Shown here in pieces: positions 8,273 to 15,922 of a DNA stretch of 64,000 nucleotides. The stretch lies in NCBI RefSeq assembly GCF_024199795.1, contig NZ_JANADK010000001.1, positions 5,208,001 to 5,272,000 of the forward strand. The letters run 5' to 3'. Position 1 is the stretch's first letter. Every line of letters starts with the position of its first letter. The notes under the pieces were generated by a model. It saw nothing but the letters and a program-made list of their open reading frames with translations. It was not told where the DNA came from and did not search any database. The DNA comes from Bradyrhizobium sp. CCGB01. GTDB taxonomy: Bacteria; Pseudomonadota; Alphaproteobacteria; Rhizobiales; Xanthobacteraceae. Made by a program: the position numbers and the translations under genes.

Positions 8273-8436
8273 GGGCACGCCTTTCCTTGCGGCATTGACG
8301 CGGGTTCCGGCACTAGCACGGCCCAGCGTTATTGCCAGCCGCGCATCCGGCGTCAAGACGATCGGGCCCGTGGCCATCGGACCGCTACGCCGCCCGGCGT
8401 GGCGTCAGTCGCCGCCGGGCAGACGGTTTGCCCCCT

Positions 8437-9156
8437 TTAGAAGTGGTAGTTCACGCCCACCGTGCCGGTCTGGATGTTCAGCTTCACATTGGCGGGCGTT
8501 GCCACCAGATTGCCAGTCGTCACCGGCAGCTCGGTGATGGCGCCGAAGCCCATGTAATTGTATTCGGCCCGCACCGACCAGTTCGGCATGAACATCCATT
8601 CGACGCCGCCGCCGGCAAGCCAGCCGGTGCGGTTGAAGCTGCCCGAGGCGGAGCCTGCGAGCGCGCCGGCAAGGCCATTGTTGACGTAGTATTTGTCGCG
8701 GGTGAAGGCTGCACCGCCCTTGGCGTAGAGCAGCACGCGCTCGAAGGCGACGCCGAAGCGGCCGGCGACCGTCGCGATATAGTCGTTCTTCAGCGAGAAC
8801 ACGAAGCCCGCGCCGCCGCCGAACGGGCTGTTGTCCTTGAGTGTGACGCTGGACCAGGCGCCGGTGCCCTCGAGGCCAATCACAAAATTGCTGATCTGGT
8901 AGTTGCCGCCGATCTGGCCGCCGACCACGCCGCCGCTGGCCGTGACCGAGCTCCAGGTTGCCGTCGGATCGGCCGGATCCACGCCGCTCCACTTGCTCCA
9001 GGCGCCGCCGCCATGCGCACCGATGTAGAAGCCGGTCCAGCTGAAGATCGCCGCCGCAACCGGCGCCTTCACCGGCACGGGCGCGATCATGTCGGCGGCA
9101 AATGCCGGCGTTGCCAGCGACAGCAGCGCAACCGTCAGAACCAGTTTCTTCCCCAT
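8437..9156 (-). CDS. Outer membrane beta-barrel porin-like protein
   Basis: A 239-residue precursor with signal peptide MGKKLVLTVALLSLATPAFA, then a proline/valine linker and WTGFYIGAHGGGAW, the opening strand of the rhizobial 25-kDa outer membrane protein family. Alternating polar and hydrophobic strands run to the C-terminal GVNYHF, an aromatic end typical of BAM-assembled barrels. The ATG at 9156 gives the cleanest signal peptide. It is a distant relative of the three tandem barrel proteins at 36851-39460. Probably a structural or adhesin-like surface protein; it stands alone. Confidence 0.85.
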   Translation of the reverse strand: MGKKLVLTVALLSLATPAFAADMIAPVPVKAPVAAAIFSWTGFYIGAHGGGAWSKWSGVDPADPTATWSSVTASGGVVGGQIGGNYQISNFVIGLEGTGAWSSVTLKDNSPFGGGAGFVFSLKNDYIATVAGRFGVAFERVLLYAKGGAAFTRDKYYVNNGLAGALAGSASGSFNRTGWLAGGGVEWMFMPNWSVRAEYNYMGFGAITELPVTTGNLVATPANVKLNIQTGTVGVNYHF

Positions 9157-9391
9157 AACCTCATCCCCACTTGAAGCGCCTTCAGACCGAGGCGACGGGA
9201 TGAAATCTAGCTGCCGGATCAAGGGCGCGCTTGGACCCGTCGGCGTCGCGATTTGGACTGACGGGCGCTGCGTCCGCCAGCGCGCCGGGTTTGGCTAACG
9301 GCCATTAACCGGATTTCCCGGGACCGGTTTACGCGGCTGCAAAGGCTCGCACCTACGCTTCTCGCAACGCATCTGGGAATACTGAAGTGCA

Positions 9392-9619
9392 ATGGCCAAC
9401 AGCATCTGGACGACCGAAGAATTCACCTGCACCGGTTGCGGCATGAACTACACCGCGACACGGGAAGAGCACAACGAAGCGCACACCGGCAGCTTCAAAT
9501 GCAGCATCTGCAGCGGCACGGTGCACAGCTGGTCCGGCAAGCATCACTTCTTCGGCTGGCAAGCGATGAAGAACAAGCCGCCGGTGTTCGGACGGCGCTG
9601 GGCCGGGGTCGGGTACTAG
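9392..9619 (+). CDS. Small zinc-finger-like protein (75 aa)
   Basis: Contains CTGCGMNY (two cysteines) and FKCSICSGTVHSWSGKHHFFGW, a CxxC pair followed by several histidines, consistent with a zinc-bound mini-domain. No signal peptide. Begins MANSIWTTEEFTCTGCG. The gene is single and ends 25 bases ahead of a dispersed palindromic repeat. I recognise the four-cysteine pattern but no named family; a nucleic acid or protein-binding role is only a guess. Confidence 0.7.
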   Translation: MANSIWTTEEFTCTGCGMNYTATREEHNEAHTGSFKCSICSGTVHSWSGKHHFFGWQAMKNKPPVFGRRWAGVGY

Positions 9620-9643
9620 GCTGAGGCGACAACGCCTCCGCGC

Positions 9644-9724
9644 CGTCATTGCGAGCGCAGCGAAGCAATCCAGAGTCTTTCCGCGGAGACAGTCTGGATT
9701 GCTTCGCTGCGCTCGCAAATGACG
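9644..9724. repeat. Dispersed palindromic repeat (CGTCATTGCGAGCG type)
   Basis: An 81-base near-perfect palindrome: CGTCATTGCGAGCGCAGCGA... on the left and its complement ...GCTGCGCTCGCAAATGACG on the right, around a short centre. It lies between the gene ending at 9619 and acetoacetate-CoA ligase. I recognise this as a common intergenic palindrome of Bradyrhizobium-type genomes. Confidence 0.8.
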
Positions 9725-9877
9725 GGTCTGTTGAAGCAATCGCGTTACACCACCCCAACCTGCTCCTAGCGCACGCAGACCCGCCACAGCTGTCATTGCT
9801 GTCTGCACGAACTGCAGCTTCTGCTCCTCTGCGGCACGGGCTAGAATACCCCTCCCCGCAACTGAAGCCGACACGCA

Positions 9878-11923
9878 ATGACCGCTCCCTTCGTTCCCCA
9901 GATCGCCCTCTACCGCAACTGGCTCGCCGAGCAACGCGGCCTCACCTTCGCGAGCTACGAGGAGATGCGGCAGTGGTCGGTGCGCGATCTCGACGGCTTC
10001 TGGCGCAGCATCTGGGACTATTACGATCTGCAATCCCCGACGCCGTTTGAGGCCGTGATGACCGAGCGCAAGATGCCCGGCGCGGTGTGGTTTCCCGGCG
10101 CGCAGGTCAACTATGCCCGGCAGGTGTTTCGGCATGTCGAAGCCGCCGACGCCGCCGGCCTGCCCGCGATCGTCAGTTGCGGCGAGGACGGCAAGCTCAG
10201 CGAGACCAGCTGGCCGGAGCTGCAGCGCAAGGCAGCTGCGCTCGCGCTGCATCTGAAGGAAAAGGGCATCAAGCCGGGCGACCGTATCGCGGCCTATCTG
10301 CCCAACATCCCCGAGACGATCATCGCGTTCCTGGCAAGCGCCAGCATCGGAGCGGTCTGGAGCGTGTGCGCGCCCGACATGGCCGCGCCCGCCGTGATCG
10401 ACCGCTTCAAGCAGATCGAGCCAAAGGTGCTGATCGCCTGCGACGCCGTCACCTATGCCGGCCGCCGGCACGACCGCAAGGACGTTGTCGCCGAGCTTCG
10501 TCGATCCCTGCCCACGCTCGAGCACGTCATCCTGCACAGCGAAGCCGCGCCCGCAGCGCCGGATGTCCTGCTCCCCAGCATCGTCGCACGGACAGGCGCA
10601 GCGATCGACGGGTTCGAGCCGATGTGGCTGCCATTCGATCATCCGCTCTGGATCGTCTATTCCAGCGGCACCACCGGCCTGCCGAAGCCGATCGTGCACG
10701 GCCACGGCGGCATCGTCGTCGTGGCACTGGCGCTGCTGGGCCTGCACAACGACGTCGGCTGCTCCTACCACCACAATTCCTTCGGCGAGCGCTATCACTG
10801 GTACTCTTCGACCGGCTGGATCATGTGGAATTCGCAGGTCGGCGGCCTGCTCGGCGGCACCACCTGCTGCATCTTCGACGGCAGCCCCGGCGGCGCCAAG
10901 GACAAGCCGGACTGGACCACACTGTGGCGCTTCGTGGCGCAATCGAAAGCGACCTTCTTCGGCGCGGGCGCGGCGTTCTTCGCCAACTGCGCCAAGGCCG
11001 AGGTCGATCTCACTGCCGCCGGCGAGCTGTCGCAGCTGCGCTGCCTCGGCTCGACCGGCTCGCCGCTCAGCGCGGATACGCAAGCCTGGTTCAACGCGCG
11101 TTTCGCGGCGCTGTCGAAGACCAACGGCAGCAAGGCGCAGGCCGACATCTGGTGGGCGAACATCTCCGGCGGCACCGATTTCGCCGGCGCCTTCATCGGC
11201 GGCAACCGCGAATTGCCGCAGACGCCGGGCGCAATGCAATGCCGCCTGCTGGGCGCGGCCGTCGAGGCCTTCAGCGAACAGGGTCGCGCCGTCATCGACG
11301 AGGTCGGCGAGCTCGTCTGCACCGAGCCGATGCCCTCGATGCCGCTCTATTTCTGGAACGACGAGGGCGATGCGCGCTATCGCTCCAGCTATTTCGAGAC
11401 CTATCCGGACAATTTCGACGGTAGCGGCCGCGGGCCGGTGTGGCGGCACGGCGACTGGCTCAAGATCAATCCGGACGGCTCCTGCATCATCTATGGCCGC
11501 AGCGATGCCACCATCAACCGCCACGGCCTGCGCATGGGCACGAGCGAGCTCTATTCCGCGATCGAGACGCTGCCGGAGGTGCTGGACTCTCTCGTCGTCG
11601 ACCTCGAATATCTCGGCCGCGACAGCTACATGCCGCTGTTCGTCGTGCTGCGCGACGGCGTCGCCTTCGACAGCGCGATGCAGGCCAAGATCAACAAGGC
11701 GATCGAGGCCAGTCTGTCCCGGCGCTTCCTGCCGAACGAGATCTTTGCCGTCGCCGAGATCCCGCGCACGCTCTCGGGCAAGAAGCAGGAACTGCCGATC
11801 AAGAAGCTGCTGCTCGGCCAGCCGGTCGAGAAGGTCATCAACAAGGAGGCGATGGCCAATCCCGCCTGCCTCGACTGGTATCTCGCCTTCGCCCGCGACT
11901 ATCTCGCGCGAACCGCGGCGTAG
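9878..11923 (+). CDS. aacS: Acetoacetate-CoA ligase
   Basis: A 681-residue adenylate-forming enzyme that activates acetoacetate to acetoacetyl-CoA with ATP in the cytosol, feeding ketone bodies or polyhydroxybutyrate breakdown products into central metabolism. The AMP-binding signature YSSGTTGLPKPIVHGHGG is at residues about 260-277; further blocks are GWIMWN, LGSTGSPL and YGRSDATINRHGLRMG. The C-terminal domain carries the catalytic-lysine region ARTLSGKKQE near residue 630. The long N-terminal extension starting QIALYRNWLAEQRG and the total length separate this subfamily from acetyl-CoA synthetase. It starts 153 bases after a palindromic repeat and is monocistronic. Confidence 0.93.
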   Translation: MTAPFVPQIALYRNWLAEQRGLTFASYEEMRQWSVRDLDGFWRSIWDYYDLQSPTPFEAVMTERKMPGAVWFPGAQVNYARQVFRHVEAADAAGLPAIVSCGEDGKLSETSWPELQRKAAALALHLKEKGIKPGDRIAAYLPNIPETIIAFLASASIGAVWSVCAPDMAAPAVIDRFKQIEPKVLIACDAVTYAGRRHDRKDVVAELRRSLPTLEHVILHSEAAPAAPDVLLPSIVARTGAAIDGFEPMWLPFDHPLWIVYSSGTTGLPKPIVHGHGGIVVVALALLGLHNDVGCSYHHNSFGERYHWYSSTGWIMWNSQVGGLLGGTTCCIFDGSPGGAKDKPDWTTLWRFVAQSKATFFGAGAAFFANCAKAEVDLTAAGELSQLRCLGSTGSPLSADTQAWFNARFAALSKTNGSKAQADIWWANISGGTDFAGAFIGGNRELPQTPGAMQCRLLGAAVEAFSEQGRAVIDEVGELVCTEPMPSMPLYFWNDEGDARYRSSYFETYPDNFDGSGRGPVWRHGDWLKINPDGSCIIYGRSDATINRHGLRMGTSELYSAIETLPEVLDSLVVDLEYLGRDSYMPLFVVLRDGVAFDSAMQAKINKAIEASLSRRFLPNEIFAVAEIPRTLSGKKQELPIKKLLLGQPVEKVINKEAMANPACLDWYLAFARDYLARTAA

Positions 11924-11929
11924 CTTCGA

Positions 11930-12142
11930 TCAAGCGCCGCCGAAATTCGAGGGATCGAGATTCCTGTTCTCCGACGGCGGGATCGGTGGCCACCCCGGAA
12001 ATTTGTACCAGCCGGGCGGCACGGGCGCATCTTCCGCCGGACGGACGACGACGTGATGCCGCGCGCGGACGTGATGCGCCGGTGCGGCAGCCGCCGCCGC
12101 ACAAGTCGAAATCAAGAGAACCAGGACCAGGACAGACCGCAT
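11930..12142 (-). CDS. Small secreted protein, related to 5885-6112
   Basis: A 70-residue precursor: signal peptide MRSVLVLVLLISTCAAAAAA, then PAHHVRARHHVVVRP and a Pro/Trp-rich tail (PPGWYKFPGWPPIPP) ending SNFGGA. Its mature N-terminus matches the HHARAR start of the protein at 5885-6112. The stop lies 7 bases from the end of the convergent ligase gene. I started at the ATG at 12142 because it begins the signal sequence. Probably periplasmic; function unknown. Confidence 0.65.
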   Translation of the reverse strand: MRSVLVLVLLISTCAAAAAAPAHHVRARHHVVVRPAEDAPVPPGWYKFPGWPPIPPSENRNLDPSNFGGA

Positions 12143-12350
12143 CGCACGTGCTCCAGACGTCCACCCAGGCCTCCCATGTGGTGCGGGAACCGCGCGGGGA
12201 CGATGCATCCGCCACGTCACGATGTCTCACATCGGCGGCATCGCTGCCTGCCGCGGCGTTCGAGATCGACCCAATTGCGCCAATGGCGTTTGGACTCCGT
12301 TCACCGATGACCGCTAGATCAGGACGGATCCACCGTGACCAGCAGCAGCA

Positions 12351-12653
12351 ATGGCCGATCTCAACGCCGTCCTCACCAGGCTCAACGACCGCCTGCTCCG
12401 CCTCGAGGGCGAGCTGTTCGTGCTGCGCTCGCTGGCGCGCGCGACGCTGACGGCGGGGGACGACCATGCGGTGCGCATGCGCAAGCTGGTCGAGGCCGCA
12501 AAAATCGCGCTCGACGACGAAGCAAAACGCGAGCTCGACAAGCCGACGCGCAAATATGTCGATGCGGCAACCGCGCTGGTGGAGGAGCTGCTGGTCGAGC
12601 CGACCCCGGCACGGCCGCTGTTCACCGTCATCGACGGTGGTCGGCGCGACTGA
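12351..12653 (+). CDS. Small helical protein (100 aa)
   Basis: Starts MADLNAVLTRLNDRLLRLEG. Predicted almost entirely helical and charged, with leucine-rich heptads in the first 30 residues that could form a coiled coil. No signal peptide, membrane segment or catalytic motif. It converges with the helical protein at 12659-12892, leaving 5 bases between the two stop codons. Function unknown; the supported reading frame and codon use are the evidence. Confidence 0.6.
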   Translation: MADLNAVLTRLNDRLLRLEGELFVLRSLARATLTAGDDHAVRMRKLVEAAKIALDDEAKRELDKPTRKYVDAATALVEELLVEPTPARPLFTVIDGGRRD

Positions 12654-12658
12654 GCGCG

Positions 12659-12892
12659 TCAGATCGGACGTGTCGCACCGAGATCCGCGGACTCGGCCTT
12701 CAGCCGGCTAAGCCCCGCCTCGATGATCGCGATCTCCTCGTCGATCTTGCCGATCGGCAGGCTGAAGTCGTAGCCGGATTTGCTCTTTAGATCGACCGCG
12801 AGCCGCTGCCGGTGCATCATCAGCGCGTCGAGGCCGCGGCGGTTCTTCAGCCGCACATAGGCGTCCACGATCTGCTCAATTGCGCTCGACAT
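12659..12892 (-). CDS. Small helical protein (77 aa)
   Basis: Starts MSSAIEQIVDAYVRLKNRRG and contains a strongly helical second half (IDEEIAIIEAGLSRLKAES). No signal peptide. An upstream ATG at 12973 would add an arginine-rich stretch that looks non-coding, so the ATG at 12892 is preferred. Converges tightly with 12351-12653. Function unknown. Confidence 0.6.
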   Translation of the reverse strand: MSSAIEQIVDAYVRLKNRRGLDALMMHRQRLAVDLKSKSGYDFSLPIGKIDEEIAIIEAGLSRLKAESADLGATRPI

Positions 12893-13050
12893 GAAATCGG
12901 TCCCGGCAAAAAAGCCCCGCGCGGCGCCCCCGCGCCGGCGGGACATTTTTTGGTGTCGCGGTACGCAATACAAATCCGCGACGGATTCGTCGATACGACA
13001 GTCAGGTTGAGAGCGCGTTACCGTTCGATGATTTCGTGATGGCCGGCATG

Positions 13051-13084
13051 AAAAGGCCGCTGGCGATTGTGCCAGCGGCCAAAG
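13051..13084 (-). terminator. Intrinsic terminator
   Basis: A 10-bp perfect stem GGCCGCTGGC/GCCAGCGGCC (13055-13064 with 13071-13080) and a 6-base loop. On the minus strand it is followed by TTTT (13054-13051). It would end transcription of the secreted-protein gene at 13230-13514. The rest of the roughly 330-base gap 12893-13229 shows nothing else recognisable. Confidence 0.7.
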
Positions 13085-13229
13085 CCGGGTTCGAAAACGG
13101 ATGCGGAATCAAATTTGGCCAGCCCCGGTGGGCACATCCTAACGGCACACGACGGACTCCTCTGTTACAAATGAAACATTGGAACCGACGAATGCATCAT
13201 TGGCTGTCGATCGTGGCCGCGCGGCAACG

Positions 13230-13514
13230 CTAGTCCGTGACGCAGAAGTATTTTCGCGGCAGCCTGCGATAGGCGCTGTAGCGGTAATACGGCCGGTAGG
13301 CGTAGCCGCGATAGAGTGCGGGCGGCTCCTCGCCGTAATAGGCCCCGTGGTAGAAATTATAGACCGGCCCTTCGGCGCAACGATAGGCATCCCATGTCGG
13401 GCCGATGAACGGTGCAACCCCGATCTCGGGTGGGACCGCGGGGTACGGTCCACCGGCGTGGGCCGGAGCGGCCGCAATCAGTGTCGCCAGAAGGAAAAGC
13501 CACGCGTTTCGCAT
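13230..13514 (-). CDS. Small secreted tyrosine-rich protein
   Basis: A 94-residue precursor with signal peptide MRNAWLFLLATLIAAAPAHA, cleaved before GGPYPAVPP. The mature part is rich in Tyr and Arg (YRGYAYRPYYRYSAYRRLPRKYFC), with Cys in DAYRCAEG and near the C-terminus. The frame extends far upstream, but the ATG at 13514 starts the signal sequence and is the likely start. Such Tyr/Pro/Gly-rich periplasmic proteins are frequent in Bradyrhizobium; function unknown. Ends at the hairpin at 13051-13084. Confidence 0.65.
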   Translation of the reverse strand: MRNAWLFLLATLIAAAPAHAGGPYPAVPPEIGVAPFIGPTWDAYRCAEGPVYNFYHGAYYGEEPPALYRGYAYRPYYRYSAYRRLPRKYFCVTD

Positions 13515-13704
13515 GCGCACGCTCCTGATGGGGTGCAATTGCGCGCATGGAAGCACCGGAACGGCCGGCTGTGCAATCGCGCAGTCCAGCCGTCCCGCGC
13601 CCGGCGCATTGTTGATAACCGGCGCAAACCGCCCGCAGCTGGTGACACGGCGCACCGACGTGTTATCGGGAGGATGACGCAGTTGCGAGACGGATCGGAC
13701 ACCC

Positions 13705-14292
13705 ATGCGCATTACCCTCGTCGGCTCCCGCCATTTCGGCGTGACCACCCTGAACATGCTCCGGGAGCATAGCGTCTCGATCGCGCGGGTCGTCGTGGCC
13801 GATGCCGAGGATCGCCTCGCCGCGACCGCCAAGGCTGCCGGCATCGAGGTGGCGGTCCAGGCCAATCCGAAGCTGGTGGTCGCCTCCGAAATCGCCCCCG
13901 ACACCGACCTGATCATCACCGCCCACAGTCACGCCCGGATCGGCCGGGACGCCCTGGCCGCCGCCAAGTTCGGCGGGATCGGCTATCACCCCTCGCTGCT
14001 GCCGCGTCACCGTGGCAAGGCTGCCGTGGAATGGACCATCAAGGAAGGCGATCCGATCGCCGGCGGCACGATCTATCATCTTGCCGACCGCATGGACGCC
14101 GGCGCCATCGCCGCCCAGGACTGGTGCTTCGTCAAGAAGGGCGAGACCGCCCGCGAGCTCTGGGAGCGCGCGCTCGCCCCGCTCGGCCTCAAGCTGCTGG
14201 CCGACGTGATCGACTACGTCAAAGTGCACAAGGCGCTGCCGTCCAAGGTTCAGGATGAGCAGTTCGCGACCTCAGCGCCAAGCCTCTCCTGA
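13705..14292 (+). CDS. Formyltransferase-domain protein
   Basis: A 195-residue protein made of the formyl-transfer fold only: nucleotide-like start MRITLVGSRHFGVTTLNML, the motif YHPSLLPRHRGKAAVEW (His of the catalytic triad, then the SLLPxxRG loop) near residues 93-110, and HLADRMDAGAI carrying the catalytic Asp. It uses 10-formyltetrahydrofolate in family members. It is shorter than methionyl-tRNA formyltransferase, lacking the C-terminal tRNA-binding domain, so the acceptor is more likely a sugar amine or small metabolite. Standing alone, its pathway is not revealed by neighbours. Confidence 0.8.
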   Translation: MRITLVGSRHFGVTTLNMLREHSVSIARVVVADAEDRLAATAKAAGIEVAVQANPKLVVASEIAPDTDLIITAHSHARIGRDALAAAKFGGIGYHPSLLPRHRGKAAVEWTIKEGDPIAGGTIYHLADRMDAGAIAAQDWCFVKKGETARELWERALAPLGLKLLADVIDYVKVHKALPSKVQDEQFATSAPSLS

Positions 14293-14313
14293 GTCCACTT
14301 CCGAGTCGCCCTG

Positions 14314-14336
14314 CTCACGTTAACGATTAACGTGAG
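14314..14336. repeat. 23-base perfect palindrome
   Basis: CTCACGTTAA-CGA-TTAACGTGAG, arms of 10 bp with a 3-base centre, 22 bases after the formyltransferase gene. No T run follows on either strand, so it could be a protein-binding palindrome or a 3' hairpin. Confidence 0.5.
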
Positions 14337-14354
14337 GCAGCGTTGATTCTGCTT

Positions 14355-14410
14355 CGAAAATTGGAGTCGGAAACACAAATAAACTATTGTTTCCACAGGA
14401 ACAATTTTCG
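14355..14410. repeat. Nested inverted repeat in an AT-rich region
   Basis: Outer arms CGAAAATTG (14355-14363) and CAATTTTCG (14402-14410) enclose inner arms GGAAACA (14369-14375) and TGTTTCC (14388-14394), with 5 and 7 unpaired bases between the two levels. It precedes the secreted protein gene at 14490 by 80 bases in a locally AT-rich stretch and could be an operator region or an RNA hairpin. Confidence 0.5.
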
Positions 14411-14489
14411 CTTTGGCATTGCAACAAATTTCCGTCACATTTGGGCCGAATAAGCGTCAGCATATCAGACAGATTCAAGGACGGAATTC

Positions 14490-14834
14490 ATGCGTTTTGC
14501 TCGCATTGCGGCCTTCTGTGCCGCTTCGGTTATCACCCTCGCCGCCCCCGCTTTCGCCCAGACCCCCTATGACGGCAACTGGCACGTCACGATCGTCACC
14601 AAGAGCGGCTCCTGCGAGCCGACCGCGAGCTCCATGCTGACGGTTGCCGACGGCAAGATCACCGCGCCCGGCGCTAACGTTTCCGGCACCATCGGCAGCG
14701 GGGGACTTGTGAAAGTTTCGATCAATGGTGCATATGCCAACGGTCAACTCAGCGGCAACGCCGGATCGGGGAAGTGGAATGGAGCATCTGCAGGCATACC
14801 GTGCAGCGGGCGGTGGGAAGCATCGCGCCAATAA
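14490..14834 (+). CDS. Secreted protein (114 aa), related to its downstream neighbour
   Basis: Precursor with signal peptide MRFARIAAFCAASVITLAAPAFA, then QTPYDGNWHVTIVTKSGSC and short beta strands (TVADGKITAPGANVSGTIGS, GLVKVSINGAYANG) ending CSGRWEASRQ. Two cysteines could pair. The D/N-G-x-W start and repeated glycine-rich strands point to a small periplasmic beta-barrel or lipocalin-like fold. The next gene begins inside its 3' end. Function unknown. Confidence 0.7.
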   Translation: MRFARIAAFCAASVITLAAPAFAQTPYDGNWHVTIVTKSGSCEPTASSMLTVADGKITAPGANVSGTIGSGGLVKVSINGAYANGQLSGNAGSGKWNGASAGIPCSGRWEASRQ

Positions 14835-15324
14835 GCAATTCGGGACGAGCGTCCTAAGCCGGCGGCTGCTGATCGCGGCCGCCGTTTTGTTTGCGGCGGG
14901 GATCGCCAACTCCGAGAGCAAGGCCCAGTCCGGCCCGTTCGCCCCGCTGGCGGGGAGCTGGAGCGGCGCCGGCGTCGTCACGCTGGATGACGGCTCGACC
15001 GAGCGGATCCGCTGCCGGGCCAAATACGCTCCGGTCGGACCGACCATGGAGATGTCGCTGACCTGCGCCAGCGACGCCTACAAGTTCAACCTCGGCGCCA
15101 ACGTCAAGGCCGAGGGCGGCGCCATCGCCGGCAGCTGGTCCGAGGCCAGCCGCAACATCAGCGGCTCCCTCCAGGGCCGCGGCGCTGGCGGAAACTACGA
15201 GCTGGTCGCCTCGACCGCCGGCTTCAACGCCAACATCTCGCTGAAGACGTCCGGCAACAAGCAGAACGTCACGATGCGCGCGGACAGCCAGTTCCGCGGC
15301 GCCAACATCTCGCTGTCGAAGTAA
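14779..15324 (+). CDS. Secreted beta-rich protein (about 181 aa)
   Basis: The core carries a signal sequence (SRRLLIAAAVLFAAGIANSESKA) and a mature part with LAGSWSGAGVVTLDDGSTER, IRCRAKYAPVG and LKTSGNKQNVTMRADSQF, an antiparallel beta pattern. Two cysteines (RCRAKY and LTCASD) are about 20 residues apart. The only in-frame ATG, at 14779, lies inside the preceding gene and gives an overlong N-region, so the true start may be a non-ATG codon near 14836. The GSWSG-x-G opening is seen in a rhizobial family of unknown function. Ends at the terminator at 15344. Confidence 0.7.
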   Translation: MEHLQAYRAAGGGKHRANKQFGTSVLSRRLLIAAAVLFAAGIANSESKAQSGPFAPLAGSWSGAGVVTLDDGSTERIRCRAKYAPVGPTMEMSLTCASDAYKFNLGANVKAEGGAIAGSWSEASRNISGSLQGRGAGGNYELVASTAGFNANISLKTSGNKQNVTMRADSQFRGANISLSK

Positions 15325-15343
15325 GACACAGCAGTGACACGAT

Positions 15344-15378
15344 AATCGATCCGGTGCCCGGCACCGGATCGATTTTTT
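15344..15378 (+). terminator. Strong intrinsic terminator
   Basis: A 14-bp perfect stem AATCGATCCGGTGC/GCACCGGATCGATT with a 3-base loop followed by TTTT. It separates the convergent genes at 14779-15324 and 15377-15775 and slightly overlaps the stop codon of the latter. Confidence 0.85.
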
Positions 15379-15775
15379 ATGCGCCCGGCACGAACGCGGT
15401 GACCTCGATCTCGACCTTGGCCCGGTCGTCCACGAGACCGCCGATGTAGAGCAGCGTCGAGGGTGGGAAATTGCGCCCCAGCGTTTCCTTCCAGGCTGCG
15501 CCGATGCCGGCCCCGGCCGCCTCATATTCGCTGCGGCTGGTCAGGTACCAGGTCAGGCGGACGATGTGCTCGGGGCCCGCGCCGGCCTCGCCCAGGAGCT
15601 TGATGATCCGCTTCAGCGCGGTTGCGACCTGGGCCGCCATGTCAGGTGCGTAATTGCCTGTCTCGTCGCCGCCGGTCTGCCCGGCCAGCACCACCCAGCG
15701 GCCCGGCCCCTCCGCCACTACGCCATGTGAGAAGCCGCGCGGTTTTTTCCATTCGGCCGGCTGCAGGATTCGCAT
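15377..15775 (-). CDS. Rid-family protein (YjgF/YER057c/UK114)
   Basis: A 132-residue Rid-fold protein: GRWVVLAGQTGGDETGNY near the N-terminus, a helix AAQVATALKRIIKLLGEAG, then HIVRLTWYLTSRSEY and the C-terminal strand KVEIEVTAFVPG. RidA enzymes deaminate reactive enamine/imine intermediates using an Arg in the segment before the last strand. Here that segment reads NFPPSTLLYIGGL, with Pro where RidA has the Arg, so it may belong to one of the non-deaminase Rid subfamilies. Monocistronic; convergent with the secreted protein gene across a shared terminator. Confidence 0.85.
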   Translation of the reverse strand: MRILQPAEWKKPRGFSHGVVAEGPGRWVVLAGQTGGDETGNYAPDMAAQVATALKRIIKLLGEAGAGPEHIVRLTWYLTSRSEYEAAGAGIGAAWKETLGRNFPPSTLLYIGGLVDDRAKVEIEVTAFVPGA

Positions 15776-15922
15776 GAGCGAATATCTCCCTTTTCTTGTT
15801 GTTCAATGATGCCTTAGCACGCCGCCCTGCATCGCTGCATCCGCAGATTTGACCGTTGCAAACCCTGGCGATGTCGCCGATACCGGCCGTCCCTCGAATT
15901 CGATCCTCGCGCCCCCGCACCG

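Noticed and set aside
6422..8440. Long plus-strand open frame (about 670 codons) opposite the Nudix and AI-2E genes
   Set aside because: Arg/Asp/His-rich composition typical of the antisense of GC-rich coding DNA; the minus-strand genes have clear family motifs.
9353..11524. Long minus-strand open frame opposite acetoacetate-CoA ligase
   Set aside because: Shadow of the ligase gene; no signature, composition of an antisense frame.
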